Shown here: positions 1 through 11,200 of the stretch, one piece after another | How the letters are laid out: the number at the start of each line of letters is the position of its first letter | Numbering within the stretch: position 1 is the stretch's first letter | NCBI GenBank assembly: GCA_008000375.1 | Contig: SMOI01000089.1 | Span: forward strand, 51,850 to 115,849 | DNA length: 64,000 nt | Source: Poteriospumella lacustris | Taxonomy: Eukaryota; Sar; Chrysophyceae; Chromulinales; Dinobryaceae | Direction of reading: 5' to 3' | Made by a program: the position numbers and the translations under genes | The notes under the pieces: generated by a model | Seen by the model: only the letters and a program-made list of their open reading frames with translations | Database searches by the model: none | What the model was told of the DNA's origin: nothing

Positions 1-2
1 CG

Positions 3-659
3 CATTTCAATCAAGAGCTCGCTGAGTGGAATGTTGGTGCCGTTACCACCATGTCATATATGTTCTTCAATGCCTTGTCCTTCAATCAGCCGTTGGAAAA
101 GTGGGACGTTGGTCGCATAAGAAATATGAATGGAATGTTCTATTCCGCCTCGACGTTCAATCAGCCCTTGGACACGTGGGATGTACGCCAAGTCTCCAAC
201 ATGCGATGCATGTTCGATTTCGCCTCGTCCTTCAACCAGCCATTATCTGCATGGGATGTGGGCCAGGTCACCAACATGCGTGCAATGTTCTTTAATGCCT
301 CGTCGTTCAACCAGCCCTTGGATACGTGGGATGTTCGACAAGTCACCGACATGTGGAATATGTTCCATAGTGCATCGACGTTTAACCAGCCGTTGTCTGC
401 ATGGAATGTGGGTCAGGTCAACATCATGGTTTCAATGTTCTCCAGCGCCTCGTCGTTCAACCAGCCCTTGCACACATGGGATGTACGGCAGGTCACCGAT
501 ATGAGTTATATGTTCTTCAAGGCCTCGTCGTTTAACCAGCTCGTTGACATGTGGGATGTACGCCAGGTCACCGACATGAGGTATATGTTTTATTTCGCCT
601 CATCATTCAACCAGCCGTTGCAGACCTGGAAGATTCGACAGGGCTCTTTGAATGAATAG
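3..659 (+). CDS. DUF285 (BspA-like) repeat protein, 5' end outside window
   Basis: The open frame runs in from the left edge and ends at 659. It consists of about nine tandem 25-residue units (75 bp) of the DUF285 type, each with an M-F-x-x-A-S-(S/T)-F-N-Q-P-L core followed by W-(D/N)-V and a V-T-x-M end. Such repeats form beta-solenoid or leucine-rich-repeat-like surfaces in bacterial, mycoplasmal and protist proteins and are usually binding modules; the partner here is unknown. Units 3 to 7 alternate between V-R-Q and V-G-Q forms, so the array may have grown by copying pairs. The last unit decays into K-I-R-Q-G-S before the stop. The expected continuation (M-N-S-M-F-V-G-A-S) appears at 652 in another frame, so the true C-terminus may be lost to a frameshift. 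No start codon or signal peptide lies in the window. Confidence 0.75.
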   Translation, partial: HFNQELAEWNVGAVTTMSYMFFNALSFNQPLEKWDVGRIRNMNGMFYSASTFNQPLDTWDVRQVSNMRCMFDFASSFNQPLSAWDVGQVTNMRAMFFNASSFNQPLDTWDVRQVTDMWNMFHSASTFNQPLSAWNVGQVNIMVSMFSSASSFNQPLHTWDVRQVTDMSYMFFKASSFNQLVDMWDVRQVTDMRYMFYFASSFNQPLQTWKIRQGSLNE

Positions 660-1722
660 CATGTTTGTCGGGGCCTCAGCTATGAAGCATTCGAGACCTG
701 CAGATGATGGCGGGTGGCGGTATCAGTGCACGGATATGTTGCATCGTGTACTGGCATGTACACTAGCTGGTGCAACAAGGATTGGTTGGAGGGGTCTAGA
801 TACAAGTAGTGGTCTGACTTGTCCTCGGCAGGGAGGTGGATCGGGGGTGTCTATTGGACCTACAGCGGTGGCATGTCGTTGGGTAGGCTCCCTGTATCGG
901 GAGGATATAAACCAGTGTCCAGTACCGAGGGCATTGGTACCCTCCCTCCGTAGCGACATGCAGTGGGGTTAAACTTACCAACTATGAAGCCTGACGACTA
1001 TCGTCGTATTCAAGATACAAATGACACAGGGAGCTTCGGCAGGAATATCCGCTATTCCATATCGCAGGAAAGTATAGTGGGAGAGTACGTGTCTACAGGA
1101 CAGGCCATTTCGCCGGGTGAATGGCCAACTGCATTCGATTGCTTCATGGCGACACATGTCCACTGATCGAATATTCATCGTGTGGTGGTCATAGCAAGTG
1201 GGCACAATCTCTCGTGATGGTGTGCAGTGTCGAGGCATACAGTGTACTGCGATTCAACGGGTGACGCGGCGTCGTTGACAATCTCCACAAGAGGTTACAA
1301 GTCTTTTCACGGTCCCAACCTGTCTTGGGTCTCACATATACGGCCGCGGCAGTCGTTACTGGTTGTATCAATACTGGTCCATTCTTTTAGCGACAACCTG
1401 GCCGATGGCTTGGCCGTCGCTGGCTGGTAGCGTGTCTTTAAGCATGATAAATTGTACTGCTGTTTAGCATCTCCGTATATCCTATAGATTCAATCAGAAA
1501 CCAATGCATCCGAGAGAAATGGTCGAAAGAGGTATTCCCAAGTTGGAGGCTTTGTCTTCTCCCAACGTCATTCCGCATTACATGCACCAGCTCCTCCGTC
1601 CAGAGAGCGATTGCTAACTTATTATTCATTGACAACGTTATGAACTGCGACAACTAGAAGCGGGCTCCTCCTCACATTGCCTCCTCCTTCAAAGAAAGCC
1701 TTGATGGAAGAAGAAGAAGAAG
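660..1722. other. Intergenic stretch, no supported gene
   Basis: Between the two DUF285 genes. Only the first 40 or so bases after the stop look like a DUF285 remnant, in a shifted frame from 652. The other open frames here are short, mutually overlapping and without recognisable composition or motifs. I see no RNA gene or repeat. Confidence 0.5.
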
Positions 1723-3444
1723 TCAGCCTGACATGGCCATCGTTAACACATGGGGTCGGCCTTTCTTTAATCCCTCATAGAACCCGGCAGTGTCATCACC
1801 AAACATTTCAGCCATCGCTTGTACCTGGGACATCTCCCAATCCATCATCCACTGGTACCGTTGTTGCTGTGCACTGTAAAACATCCGACTCATATTGCGT
1901 ACGCGTTCCACATTCCACGCGGATAGATTTTGATTGAAGACCAGCGCATGGTGAAACATCCCGCGCATGTCGATGACCCTCGACACGTCCCAACGCGCCA
2001 ACGGTTGATTGAACACGACACAACCACTGAACAACTCGCTCATATCTTCGACCGCTGAGACATCCCAGTCACACAAGGGTTGATTGAACCGTCGACAACC
2101 GTGAAGCATACAGCGCATACAACGCACACGGGCCACGTTCCATGCATTCAGTGGTTGATTGAATGCATCACACCACCGAAACATGCCCCGCATGTTCGTC
2201 ACTCGGCTCACATCCCAACCACCGATTGGCACATTAAAGCTGGACGCCCACCCAAACATCTCACTCATCGATGTAACGTGGCTCACATCCCAACGAGAGA
2301 TATCACCGTTGAACTCGTGGTGATCATAAAACAAGCGATCCATCGCGGTGACCTGTCGTACATCCCACAGTTCGATCAAACCGTGCCGATGGAAGACATC
2401 AACTTCATCCAACTTCTGCACGGCGTCTTGAATCGTATCATCCGTGAGCGGTTGCCATAGCATAGCCCGTATTTCACGACACAGATCAAGTGGTAGACGG
2501 TGGTACAAGCCTTGCAATAACACTGGTAGCGATAGACGATAACCTGAACAGTGTGCAAACGATGATACATCAACATCGTCTTTGCGCTGAGTTGTGGTTG
2601 AGGTAACTCGGACGCGGTCGTTATCCACGGTAAAGGATGGATGACACCTTGCTATTGAAGTAGATTCGAAGTGTATCTGGTCCGGAAGAAACGTTACCCT
2701 TGGTGCGTTTGACCTGTGAAACAACGGGGCTGCCTCGAACATGTGTGTGCTCAGCGTATCCTTCGAGATACACCAAGTCGTCAACGATTGGTTGAACGCT
2801 GTTGCGTGGCTGAACATAAAAGCTACGTTTATCTTCGTAGTCACATTCCAGGTACTTAAGGATTGATTGAACGACGTAGCACCTGCGAACATGTAGGACA
2901 TATCCATTACGTTGGATATATCCCAGCGGCTGAGCGGTTGATTGAAGGCCTCGGCCCGATCAAAGGCCTGTTTCATCCTTCGCACATTGGATACATTCCA
3001 ATTTGCGAGTGACTGATTGAAATCGGAGGCCCAACGGAATATTTGAGACAAATCGACCACTTGACTAACATCCCATCGGCCGATGTTCGCGTTGAAATTT
3101 GGCCAGCCCTCAAATAAACCCGACATATTCGTCACCTGGCTGACATCCCATTCTTCAATCGGACCATATATGCGCCGAGCTAATCGACGATTACAGCACC
3201 ACAATGCAACTGCTCCATGGATGGTGCCATCAGTCAGATGTGGAAGGACCGAACAATTATCCTCATCGCTTCCTACACAATGGTCGCTGTGATGATGAGA
3301 CACATGCTCTTTCATCGAGGGCAGGAATAACAAGCAGAAGTGGGATAGGATACTTCCTGAACACAATAACGTTATACTTTTCCAGCTTCTCCACCACTTT
3401 TCCACCGGCCGGTCACGAGAACAGCAGCCCATCATCATCATCAT
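1723..3444 (-). CDS. DUF285 repeat protein with hydrophobic N-terminal segment
   Basis: Single-exon gene; the first ATG of a run of five in-frame ATGs is at 3444, giving about 573 residues. A hydrophobic stretch near residues 25-45 (S-I-T-L-L-C-S-G-S through C-L-L-F-L-P) could be a membrane anchor or an uncleaved signal. Two blocks of DUF285 units follow: about five near residues 95-230 and about eight near residues 345-550. A non-repetitive basic linker separates them and contains P-L-D-L-C-R-E-I-R-A-M-L-W. Units read W-D-V-S-x-V-x-x-M with F-N-Q-P/S-L. The protein could be a surface or secreted binding protein, by analogy with the family only. It lies on the opposite strand to the DUF285 gene to its left and is much more divergent unit to unit, so the two are not recent copies. 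Confidence 0.7.
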   Translation of the reverse strand: MMMMMGCCSRDRPVEKWWRSWKSITLLCSGSILSHFCLLFLPSMKEHVSHHHSDHCVGSDEDNCSVLPHLTDGTIHGAVALWCCNRRLARRIYGPIEEWDVSQVTNMSGLFEGWPNFNANIGRWDVSQVVDLSQIFRWASDFNQSLANWNVSNVRRMKQAFDRAEAFNQPLSRWDISNVMDMSYMFAGATSFNQSLSTWNVTTKINVAFMFSHATAFNQSLTTWCISKDTLSTHMFEAAPLFHRSNAPRVTFLPDQIHFESTSIARCHPSFTVDNDRVRVTSTTTQRKDDVDVSSFAHCSGYRLSLPVLLQGLYHRLPLDLCREIRAMLWQPLTDDTIQDAVQKLDEVDVFHRHGLIELWDVRQVTAMDRLFYDHHEFNGDISRWDVSHVTSMSEMFGWASSFNVPIGGWDVSRVTNMRGMFRWCDAFNQPLNAWNVARVRCMRCMLHGCRRFNQPLCDWDVSAVEDMSELFSGCVVFNQPLARWDVSRVIDMRGMFHHALVFNQNLSAWNVERVRNMSRMFYSAQQQRYQWMMDWEMSQVQAMAEMFGDDTAGFYEGLKKGRPHVLTMAMSG

Positions 3445-3533
3445 GCGTCGGTGCGCCAACCCAGACTATCCAGACTGCGCAGTTTTGTTGTTTCCGACAA
3501 CTGGCTGGCTCTCTGATTGTTGTAAGGGCGCAG

Positions 3534-3620
3534 CTGAAGCAAGCAACCTGATGTCAGATAAAACAGAGCTTAGTGATCAAGAAACACAAAAACAAAGGCC
3601 TTTCTTGATGCTTGCTTCAG
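3534..3620. repeat. 12-bp inverted repeat
   Basis: CTGAAGCAAGCA at 3534-3545 is matched by its reverse complement TGCTTGCTTCAG at 3609-3620, with a 63-bp loop. It lies just upstream of the ATG at 3635. It could be a hairpin or a palindromic control site, or chance; no known motif is recognised. Confidence 0.4.
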
Positions 3621-3634
3621 GAAGGACGAGGAAA

Positions 3635-4365
3635 ATGAAGGTTATCAGCTGCTTCTTGGTCATCTTCGCGACTGTTGCCCTGGCATTCCAATCCGCAGGT
3701 GAGTTGCGCAGCGATGGAGGAACGGGGGAACACCGACGTGTCTAACAGGCTGTTTCCGTCAATTGTATTCTACTACAGGAAAGTTATTCCATGTGGCGCA
3801 AAGATCGAACCTGCCATTGGCGAAGAAGGTCTCCTTCCGCGAAGATTTTCGGTTCACAGCTGTAGCTGGCGATCTTGAAAGCAGCCGTAGCGATGGTAAT
3901 AGCACCAGCACTTCCAATCACCATCTTGAAAGCAGCCGTAGCGATGGTAATAGCACCAGCACTTCCAATCACCTGTTGGTGAATCCGGAACGAACCGCCA
4001 GGTTCGGGCGGGAAGCGATCTGGACGCCGACGAGGCGATCTGGAACCAAAACTGGTCGCGGTGGTGTCCTTGGCTCTGTGGTGGTCGAACTGGAACGAAA
4101 ACGGCGCATCAAAAACAGACTCCAAGAGCTCCGTCCATGGCCGTTAACCCACGCATCTGCGATGGCGTGTGAAACGTTGTTGGCGGACGCAGAAGCATTG
4201 CTCATTCCAAGTCCAGAGCTGCAACCTTATGTTACCGCACTGGCCACCTTTAAGGAACGAGTAGCGACCTTGAAGAGTGAGTTACAACACCTTCAAGATC
4301 GAGATACCTTGGCTTGGAATGACTTGGAACCTATCTTGACGGACATGGCAGCTCCTCCATGCTGA
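3635..4365 (+). CDS. Chimeric signal-peptide protein fused to truncated fusion-protein fragment
   Basis: Exon 1 is 3635-3698 (ATG at 3635) and exon 2 is 3779-4365, with an 80-bp intron (donor GTGAGT, acceptor TACAG) in matching phase; 216 residues. Residues 1-21 form a clear signal peptide with core F-L-V-I-F-A-T-V-A-L-A-F. A basic, Ser/Phe-containing stretch follows, then a perfect tandem duplication of a 17-residue segment (51 bp) beginning L-E-S-S-R-S-D-G-N-S. From about residue 107 the protein matches the linker and start of the CbxX part of the giant gene on the other strand (V-V-V-E-L-E-R-K-R). A net 5-bp deletion near 4352 then shifts frame to an early stop. The signal plus Phe/basic stretch resembles bipartite plastid presequences of algae with complex plastids, but this is only a resemblance. 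Expression is unproven. Confidence 0.5.
3871..3972 (+). repeat. Two tandem 51-bp units
   Basis: Two adjacent 51-bp copies, each beginning CTTGAAAGCAGCCGTAGCGA. They are identical except at the last codon (CAT in the first, CTG in the second). They lie inside exon 2 of the signal-peptide gene and keep its frame. No match is seen in the homologous minus-strand gene, so the duplication belongs to the chimeric 5' part. Confidence 0.85.
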
Positions 4366-7300
4366 CCCGGAGTATTGTTCTGGGGAGACGTTGCTTCAAG
4401 AAGCCAAGGAGTGCCTTACTCAACAAGCCACGTTATTGGCGACGACGGGTGAGCCACCATTCGAAGACTTCTATTGTCAGGACTTGATGGCATTGCACGA
4501 GACCATGCAACACATCAAGCTGCCCATGCACCAAGAGCTGGTCTCTCGTGCACAGCAAATCTCTCGTGTCCAACAACGCGCCAAGGACATTGACACGTTT
4601 GAATCGATTGCACAAGAGCATCTCGAGGAAGCACACGTAGACCTGTGCATCCATGCGTTACGAGGTGAACTGCCCGCATCGTTCTACCTCACTACGCTAT
4701 CGGCGGAGGCTCAAGATGCATTGAATCTGTTGTCGTTCCAGTCCCGGACATCTTTGATGAAGACAAACGTTGACAGAGCCATCCAACGATTACGTGAGGC
4801 ACCGTTGAACACAGAACCCATGGGAGCGTTGCTCTTGGCGGCCTCGTATGCGAGTCCAACGCACATCGCGAGGTATCGCGCGTATGCCATTGAGTCGTTG
4901 CGTCGGTTTTGTGACACGCTCGTCGATGGGCACGGCAGCTGGAGCCCTCTGGTCGCATTGGTGTTGTCGAGACTATCGAATGATGTGACCGGGGCATGTG
5001 CTCGTTTGTGCGATCCCATCGCGTTTACCGCGTTGTTGTCTCCTCAAGAGAAATCGCTGTTGACACCTCCGCCCGATGCAGCGGCCACAACCAGTGCTTC
5101 CTCGAGTCCTTCTCTGGACACAATCACTGGTCAATACGAACGAATCAAGGCCAACAACAACGGCCAATCGTGGGATGCGCTCGATGCCATCATGCAACTG
5201 ATTGGGTTGCGGTCGATGAAAGAACATGTCCTTCGGGCCGTCGAGAGTATGTGCCATGTGCAAAAGGTGCCGGTCGCCTCTCGCGTGCCACAAACCTATC
5301 ACTTCGCCTTACTGGGCAATCCAGGGACCGGCAAGTCGACCGTGGCGAAGCATCTAGCGACGTTACTGCATCAATTGCAAATTCGTAGCAGTGCGACAGT
5401 TGTGGAAACGACCGGCGAGAAATTGGCTCAAATGTGTCCCGCGGAGGCTACAGCGTTGTTTGACAGTGCTCTGGGAGGCACATTGGTGATAGACGAGGCC
5501 TATGCACTGAATCCGAAGCTGGGACAATCCTCTGGGGCCATAGCCATGAATTTGTTGGATCTCGCGGAATCCAAACGCAGTGAAATCTCCATTATCATCA
5601 TCGGCAACAAGGATAACATTGAACAGAACCTATTCCAGTTCAACAGTGGCTTTGCCCGTCGGTTTCCGTATCAAATTACGTTTGACGATTACACCGACAA
5701 CGAGCTGGGCACGATCTTTGGTCAGTTGCTGCAGTCGTATCACTGGACAGCGGCCAGTCCCAAGGTGGTAGAAGTGGCCGCGCGCCGGGTGGGCCGTGGA
5801 CGAGGATGTAAGTCGTTCGGCAACGCGGGTGATGTACGGGTTCTCTTCGAAGCCGCGTATCAACGTGCGGTCGCTCGCCCAGCATCGTCGTTGGTGATGG
5901 AAATCGAAGACATATTAGGCCCTCCACCCACACCGGAGACTAACCCAGCCTTGCGAGCCGCATTGCACGACTTGGACAGTATCACCAGGTTGGATGCCGT
6001 GAAACAGCGCATCTACCAGTTGGTCGACCAGGCCGCCATCAACTATCAACTCGAACTCGATGGCAAGAAACCCGTGTTGACCCCTCTCAACGCCGTCTTT
6101 TTGGGGAATTCCGGTACCGGGAAAACCACCGTCGCGAAGATATACGGTCGTGTATTGAAGGGTTTGGGGATGCTCACCGATGGCACGTGTGAGGTGAAAG
6201 GACCCTCCGATTTCATGGGCAGTTACGTCGGTGAAACCGCGAAGAAGACGTCGCGATGGGGTGGATACCCGTGGGGGTCTGAAGAACTATCTGTTTCTGG
6301 GCAACGCCGGTACCGGAAAGACGACCGTTGCGCGGACCATGGCGAACATGTTGCATGCCTTGGGGTTGTTGAGCCGCAATGTCGTGGTGACACGCACGGC
6401 GCAGGATTTGCAAGGGGCGTACATCGGACAAACGAAAGACAAAGTGAACGCGGCGATGGCGGAAGTCAGTGGCGGTGTTCTCTTCATCGACGAAGCGTAT
6501 ACCTTGGGCGGTTCGGGTCAACGTATACCTTCGCACAGGAAGCGGTGGATCAATTGATCGCACTCATGACCGCGCCGGAGCATTGGGGACGCACGGTGGT
6601 GATCCTGGCGGGGTATCGGCAAGCGATGGAAGACATGGTTCGCCACAGCAACGAAGGCCTGCGCAGTCGCTTCACGGGTCGTATTGAGTTCCCGAATTGG
6701 GATGCGGACGATTGTCTGCGGTACATTCGCGAGGCCTGTCGAAAGGAACGACGTCCGTTGGAAGCGCCCGCCGAAACGCTGCTGCAGGAGGCGCTACAGG
6801 TCGCCGTGACGCATCCGTCCTGGTCGAACGCCCGTGATTGTATCACGATGCAGAAGCTGCTGTACAACGCCTTTGCCGTGCGTAACGTGCAGGGCCGTGT
6901 CACGACGAACAGCTACTCCATCGAAGACGTACGCTCGGCCATGGACGAGTGGCGACGCTTACGACCCGCCGTAGTCGTCGTCGAGAGCACCGCCAGCGTC
7001 TTGCCGATGCCCCCACCGGTTGCCATGCCCGTTCCGATAGCGATCGTTCCTGGACCAGCGTTGCCGGCTCCACCGACGAGAGACAGAGACCAAGCGATGG
7101 TCGCCCCTCACCAAGCAGTCCCCAGCGACGGTGACACTCTTCCGAGCGAGGTGGAGGAGGTGGAAGAGGAGGACATCGTCGAAGAAACACCCTTCCCGGG
7201 GACCGACGATCCGGCGTTGATCGCCCTCGAAATAGCGTGTCAAGAGGCCGGGTACGACGACAATCATCAACGCCGAAAGGAGTTAATTCACATGCTGCAG

Positions 7301-7660
7301 CGTGTACTCGATGGCGGCGTGTTCCCCGACGATGTCATTGACGTCGCAATGCGTCTCATGGCTCCTGCGTCTCGTGCGGAAACCATCACCAGCCTACGGC
7401 CACAGGTTCGTCGGGTCCTGACCGGCGTCGAGCAAGCTGTGGCGGCAGAAGAAGCCCATCTGCGTGAGGTAGAACGTATTCGGGACGAAGAAGAACGATG
7501 TGCATTTAAGGCGAGAAACGCCCGATTCCAAAAGAAGCTGCGTAGTATGCAATTGTGCCCCGGGGGATATACTTGGCAGCGTTGTGGGGACCATTGGCAA
7601 TGTCTCGGTGGTTCTCATTCTATCTCCGACGCAGAGCTAGAGCAACTGTGCGCGGGTTAG
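4031..7660 (+). pseudogene. Broken inverted copy of the triple-CbxX AAA region
   Basis: This matches the C-terminal third of the minus-strand giant gene, mostly identical in the blocks compared by eye. Against that copy I see several changes. A net 5-bp deletion near 4352 causes a frameshift. An 18-bp in-frame insertion lies near 4550. A 581-bp deletion at about 6247 removes the second AAA Walker B half and the start of the third module, with GACGT at both deletion ends. A 1-bp net deletion near 6520 restores the frame. AAA module 1 keeps G-N-P-G-T-G-K-S-T and V-I-D-E-A-Y. Module 2 has Walker A changed to G-N-S-G-T-G-K-T-T and no Walker B. Module 3 (G-N-A-G-T-G-K-T-T, F-I-D-E-A-Y) sits in the shifted frame at 6231-6557. 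A long open frame survives from 4391, but it starts without ATG and contains the out-of-frame stretch. I regard this as a decaying duplicate; some truncated product is possible. Confidence 0.85.
4033..7650 (+). repeat. Left arm of large inverted duplication
   Basis: Pairs with 8294-12491 in opposite orientation. Similarity begins at GGCGATCTGG and ends at GAGCAACTGTG, a few bases before the stop codons of both copies. Beyond that the two flanks are unrelated. The arm is about 580 bp shorter than its partner because of the internal deletion. Confidence 0.9.
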
Positions 7661-8286
7661 AGTACGCCAAGTGCGCACTGAGACTACTGTAGCTAATCGC
7701 CGTACGCTTCCCGTTTGGAAGGTCCTACGCACGAGCCGTAGTGACGTCGCACGAGCGAATCTGCATTTACGTACAGTACCAAACAACGAGACACGACTTG
7801 GGCTCGGTGCCCTCGAGGCTGACAATGGTTCCATCTCTGATGGTTCCACTCCTCCGCGCCGCCACTGTGTCCTACAGCATCGAGGTGGCGAGACGGCGGT
7901 GCACAAAGAACATTGAGACCAATAAGCTGAAGTCGATATGATGGCTGTTGCGAACACAAAACAGAGAACGGAAGACAAGAATAGATGATTGTATTTACTA
8001 ATGACGTTACGGTGGAACGCAAGTTGTTGGGGAACCTTTTGTAGGTTTGCCTTGTGACAGGCAACAGCGAAAGGCGTCAAAGAAAGGTGCCGACGTGCTT
8101 CGGAAGACGAGAAAAAAAACCATTCGAGAGGCTCAACTGTCACAAGATCTGAACATGACAACGCCTGGACAGATAACCTCCTTTCACGGCCGTGCGCAAA
8201 CAACAAAAAAATAGACCGAAAAGAAAGACATCAAACAAGCTATAAACAGACACGCGTACACTGATGCACGTCGAGTTATCGAACCT
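7661..8286. other. Spacer between converging 3' ends of the inverted duplication
   Basis: About 0.63 kb lies between the stop of the broken plus-strand copy and the stop of the minus-strand giant gene. The two sides of the spacer are not copies of each other. The open frames here are short and overlap on both strands, with no recognisable domain. It should contain the 3' UTRs and polyadenylation sites of both convergent units. Confidence 0.6.
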
Positions 8287-11200
8287 CTACAGACACAGTT
8301 GCTCCAGCTCCGCCTCGGAGACACAATGAGAACCACCGAGACAACGCCAATAGTCGCCACAACGCCGCCAAGTAAACCCCGCGGGACACAACTGCATACT
8401 ACGCAGCTGTTCTTGGAAGCGGGCTTGTGTCTCCACGAACACACGTCGTTCTTCTTCGTCCCGAATACGTTCTACCTCACGCAGATGGGCTTCTTCTGCC
8501 GCCACAGCTTGTTCGACGCCGGTCAAAACCCGACGAACCTGTGGCCGTAGGCCGGTGATGGTCTCCGCCCGAGACGCAGGAGCCATGAGACGCATCGCGA
8601 CGTCAATGACATCGTCGGGGAACACGCCTCCATCGAGTACACGCTGCAGCATGTGTATCAACTCCTTTCGGCGTTGATGATTGTCGTCGTACCCGGCCTC
8701 TTGACATGCTATTTCGAGGGCGATCAACGCCGGATCGTCGGTCCCCGGGAAGGGTGTTTCTTCGACGATGTCCTCCTCCTCGTCCACCTCCTCCACCTCG
8801 CTCGGAAGAGTGTCACCGTCGCTGGGGACTGCTTGGTGAGGGGCGACCATCGCTTGGTCTCTGTCTCTGGCTGGTGGAGCGGGCAACGCTGGTCCAGGAA
8901 TGCTCGCCATCGGAACGGGCATGGCAACCGGTGGGGGCAGCGGCAAGACGGTGGCGGTGCTCTCGATGACGACTACGGCGGGTCGTAAGCGTTGCCACTC
9001 GTCCATGGTCGAGTGTATGTCTTCGACGGAGTAGCTGTTCGTCGTGACACGGCCCTGCACATTGCGCACGGCAAAGGCGTTGTACAGCAGCTTCTGCATC
9101 GTGATACAGTCACGGGCATTCGACCAGGACGGATGCGTCACGGCGCCCTGTAGCGCCTCCTGCAGCAGCGTTTCGGCGGGCGCCTCCAACGGACGTCGTT
9201 CCTTTCGACAGGCCTCGCGAATGTACCGCAGACAATCGTCCGCATCCCAATTCGGGAACTCAATACGACCCGTGAAGCGACTGCGCAGGCCTTCGTTGCT
9301 GTGGCGAATCATGTCTTCCATCGCCTGCTGATACCCCGCCAGGATCACCACCGTGCGTCCCAAATGCTCTGGCTCGGTCATGAGCGCGATCAATTGATCC
9401 ACCGCTTCCTGTGCGTAGGGACTTCGGTGACCTGAACCGCCCAAGGTATACGCTTCGTCGATGAAGAGAACACCGCCACTGGCTTCCGCCATCGCCGCGT
9501 TCACTTTGTCTTTCGTTTGTCCGATATACCCCGCTTGCAAATCCTGCGCCGTGCGTGTCACCACGACATTGCGACTCAACAACCCCAAGGCATGCAACAT
9601 GTTCGCCATCGCCCGCGCGACGGTCGTCTTTCCGGTACCGGCATTGCCCAGAAACAGATAGTTCTTCAGACTCCCACGGGTATCCACCCCATCGCGACGT
9701 TGTTGTTCAATCACCGCTTGCAACAGACGCAGTTCTTGCACGATGTGTTCCGTCTTGCACAAGGTCGAAAGGTATTCCAATGGATCGGTGGCTACCGCTT
9801 GGTCACCCGTCACATCGATCATCGTCAACGTCGTCGCCGCCGGATCACGTGTGATCATGCGCTGCAAGGCCTGCTGTACCGCCGTCACCATCGTCCCCGC
9901 GTTGCCGAAGTTCGGCGCCAGTCGTTGCACCGTCACCGATTTCACCAGTGCCAGCAAGACGTCCAAGGGCGCCGTGATACCACCGGCCTGCTGCAGCGCA
10001 TGCAACGCAATGTCTTCCAACTGCATGTCATCGAAGTCCTCGAAGACAAACGCCGTCTGCAGCGAGAAGCGTCGGGCCAGACCTGGGTTTTGCTCCCGAA
10101 ACATGGTCTCCATTTCCGTGCGGTATCCAATGAATACCACCGCGATGTCTTCGCCGGGTGCGTTGTGGACCAGTCCGACCAAGGTATCGATCGCTTCTTT
10201 GCCAAAGCTACTCCCATGAAACCCATACGCTTCGTCCACAATCAACACACGGCCTTTGCACATTTTAAGCAGCTGGGACGTTTTCTTCGCCGTTTCACCG
10301 ACGTAGCTGCCCATGAAATCGGACGGTCCTTTCACCTCACACGTGCCATCGGTGAGCAACCCCAAACCCTTCAATATACGACCGTATATCTTCGCAACGG
10401 TGGTTTTCCCGGTACCTGGATTCCCCAAAAAGACGGCGTTGAGAGGCGTCAACACGGGTTTCTTGCCATCGAGTTCGAGTTGATAGTTGATGGCTGCCTG
10501 GTCGACCAACTGGTAGATGCGCTGTTTCACGGCATCCAACCCGGTGATACTGTCCAAGTCGTGCAACGCGGCTCGCAACGCTGGGCTATTCTCCGGTGTG
10601 GGTGGAGGGCCCAATATGTCTTCGATTTCCATCACCAACGACGATGCTGGGCGAGCGACCGCACGTTGATACGCGGCTTCAAAGAGAACCCGTACATCAC
10701 CCGCGTTGCCGAACGACTTCCATCCTCGTCCACGGCCCACCCGGCGCGCGGCCACTTCTACCACCTTGGGACTGGCCGCTGTCCAGTGGTACGACTGCAG
10801 CAACTGACCAAAGATCGTGCCCAGCTCGTTGTCGGTGTAATCGTCAAACGTAATTTGATACGGAAACCGACGGGCAAAGCCACTGTTGAACTGGAACAGC
10901 GTCTTTTCCATGTCATCCTTGTAACCAATGATGATAATGGAGATTTCACTGCGTTTGGATTCCGCGAGATCCAACAAATTCATGGCTATGGCCCCCGAGG
11001 ACTGTCCCTGCTTCGGATTCAGTGCATAGGCCTCATCTATCACCAATGTGCCTCCCAGGGCACTGTCAAACAACGTTGACGCATCGGTGGGACTCATCTG
11101 GGCCAATTTCTCGCCGGTCGTTTCCACAACTGTCGCACTGCTACGAATTTGCAATTGATGCAGTAACGTCGCTAGATGCTTCGCCACGGTCGACTTGCCG

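Noticed and set aside
4391-7660. The plus-strand 1089-codon frame as an intact gene
   Set aside because: It begins at a TTG within homology to the middle of a protein, contains an out-of-frame segment (about 6247-6520), and lacks half of AAA module 2; treated as a pseudogene.
8265-8286. T-arm-like GGTTCGATAACTC on the minus strand, suggesting a tRNA
   Set aside because: No acceptor stem, D-arm or anticodon arm can be placed around it.
9517-11079. 520-codon plus-strand frame opposite the CbxX modules
   Set aside because: It is antisense to intact Walker motifs of the giant gene and is broken in the homologous plus-copy arm; a shadow frame.
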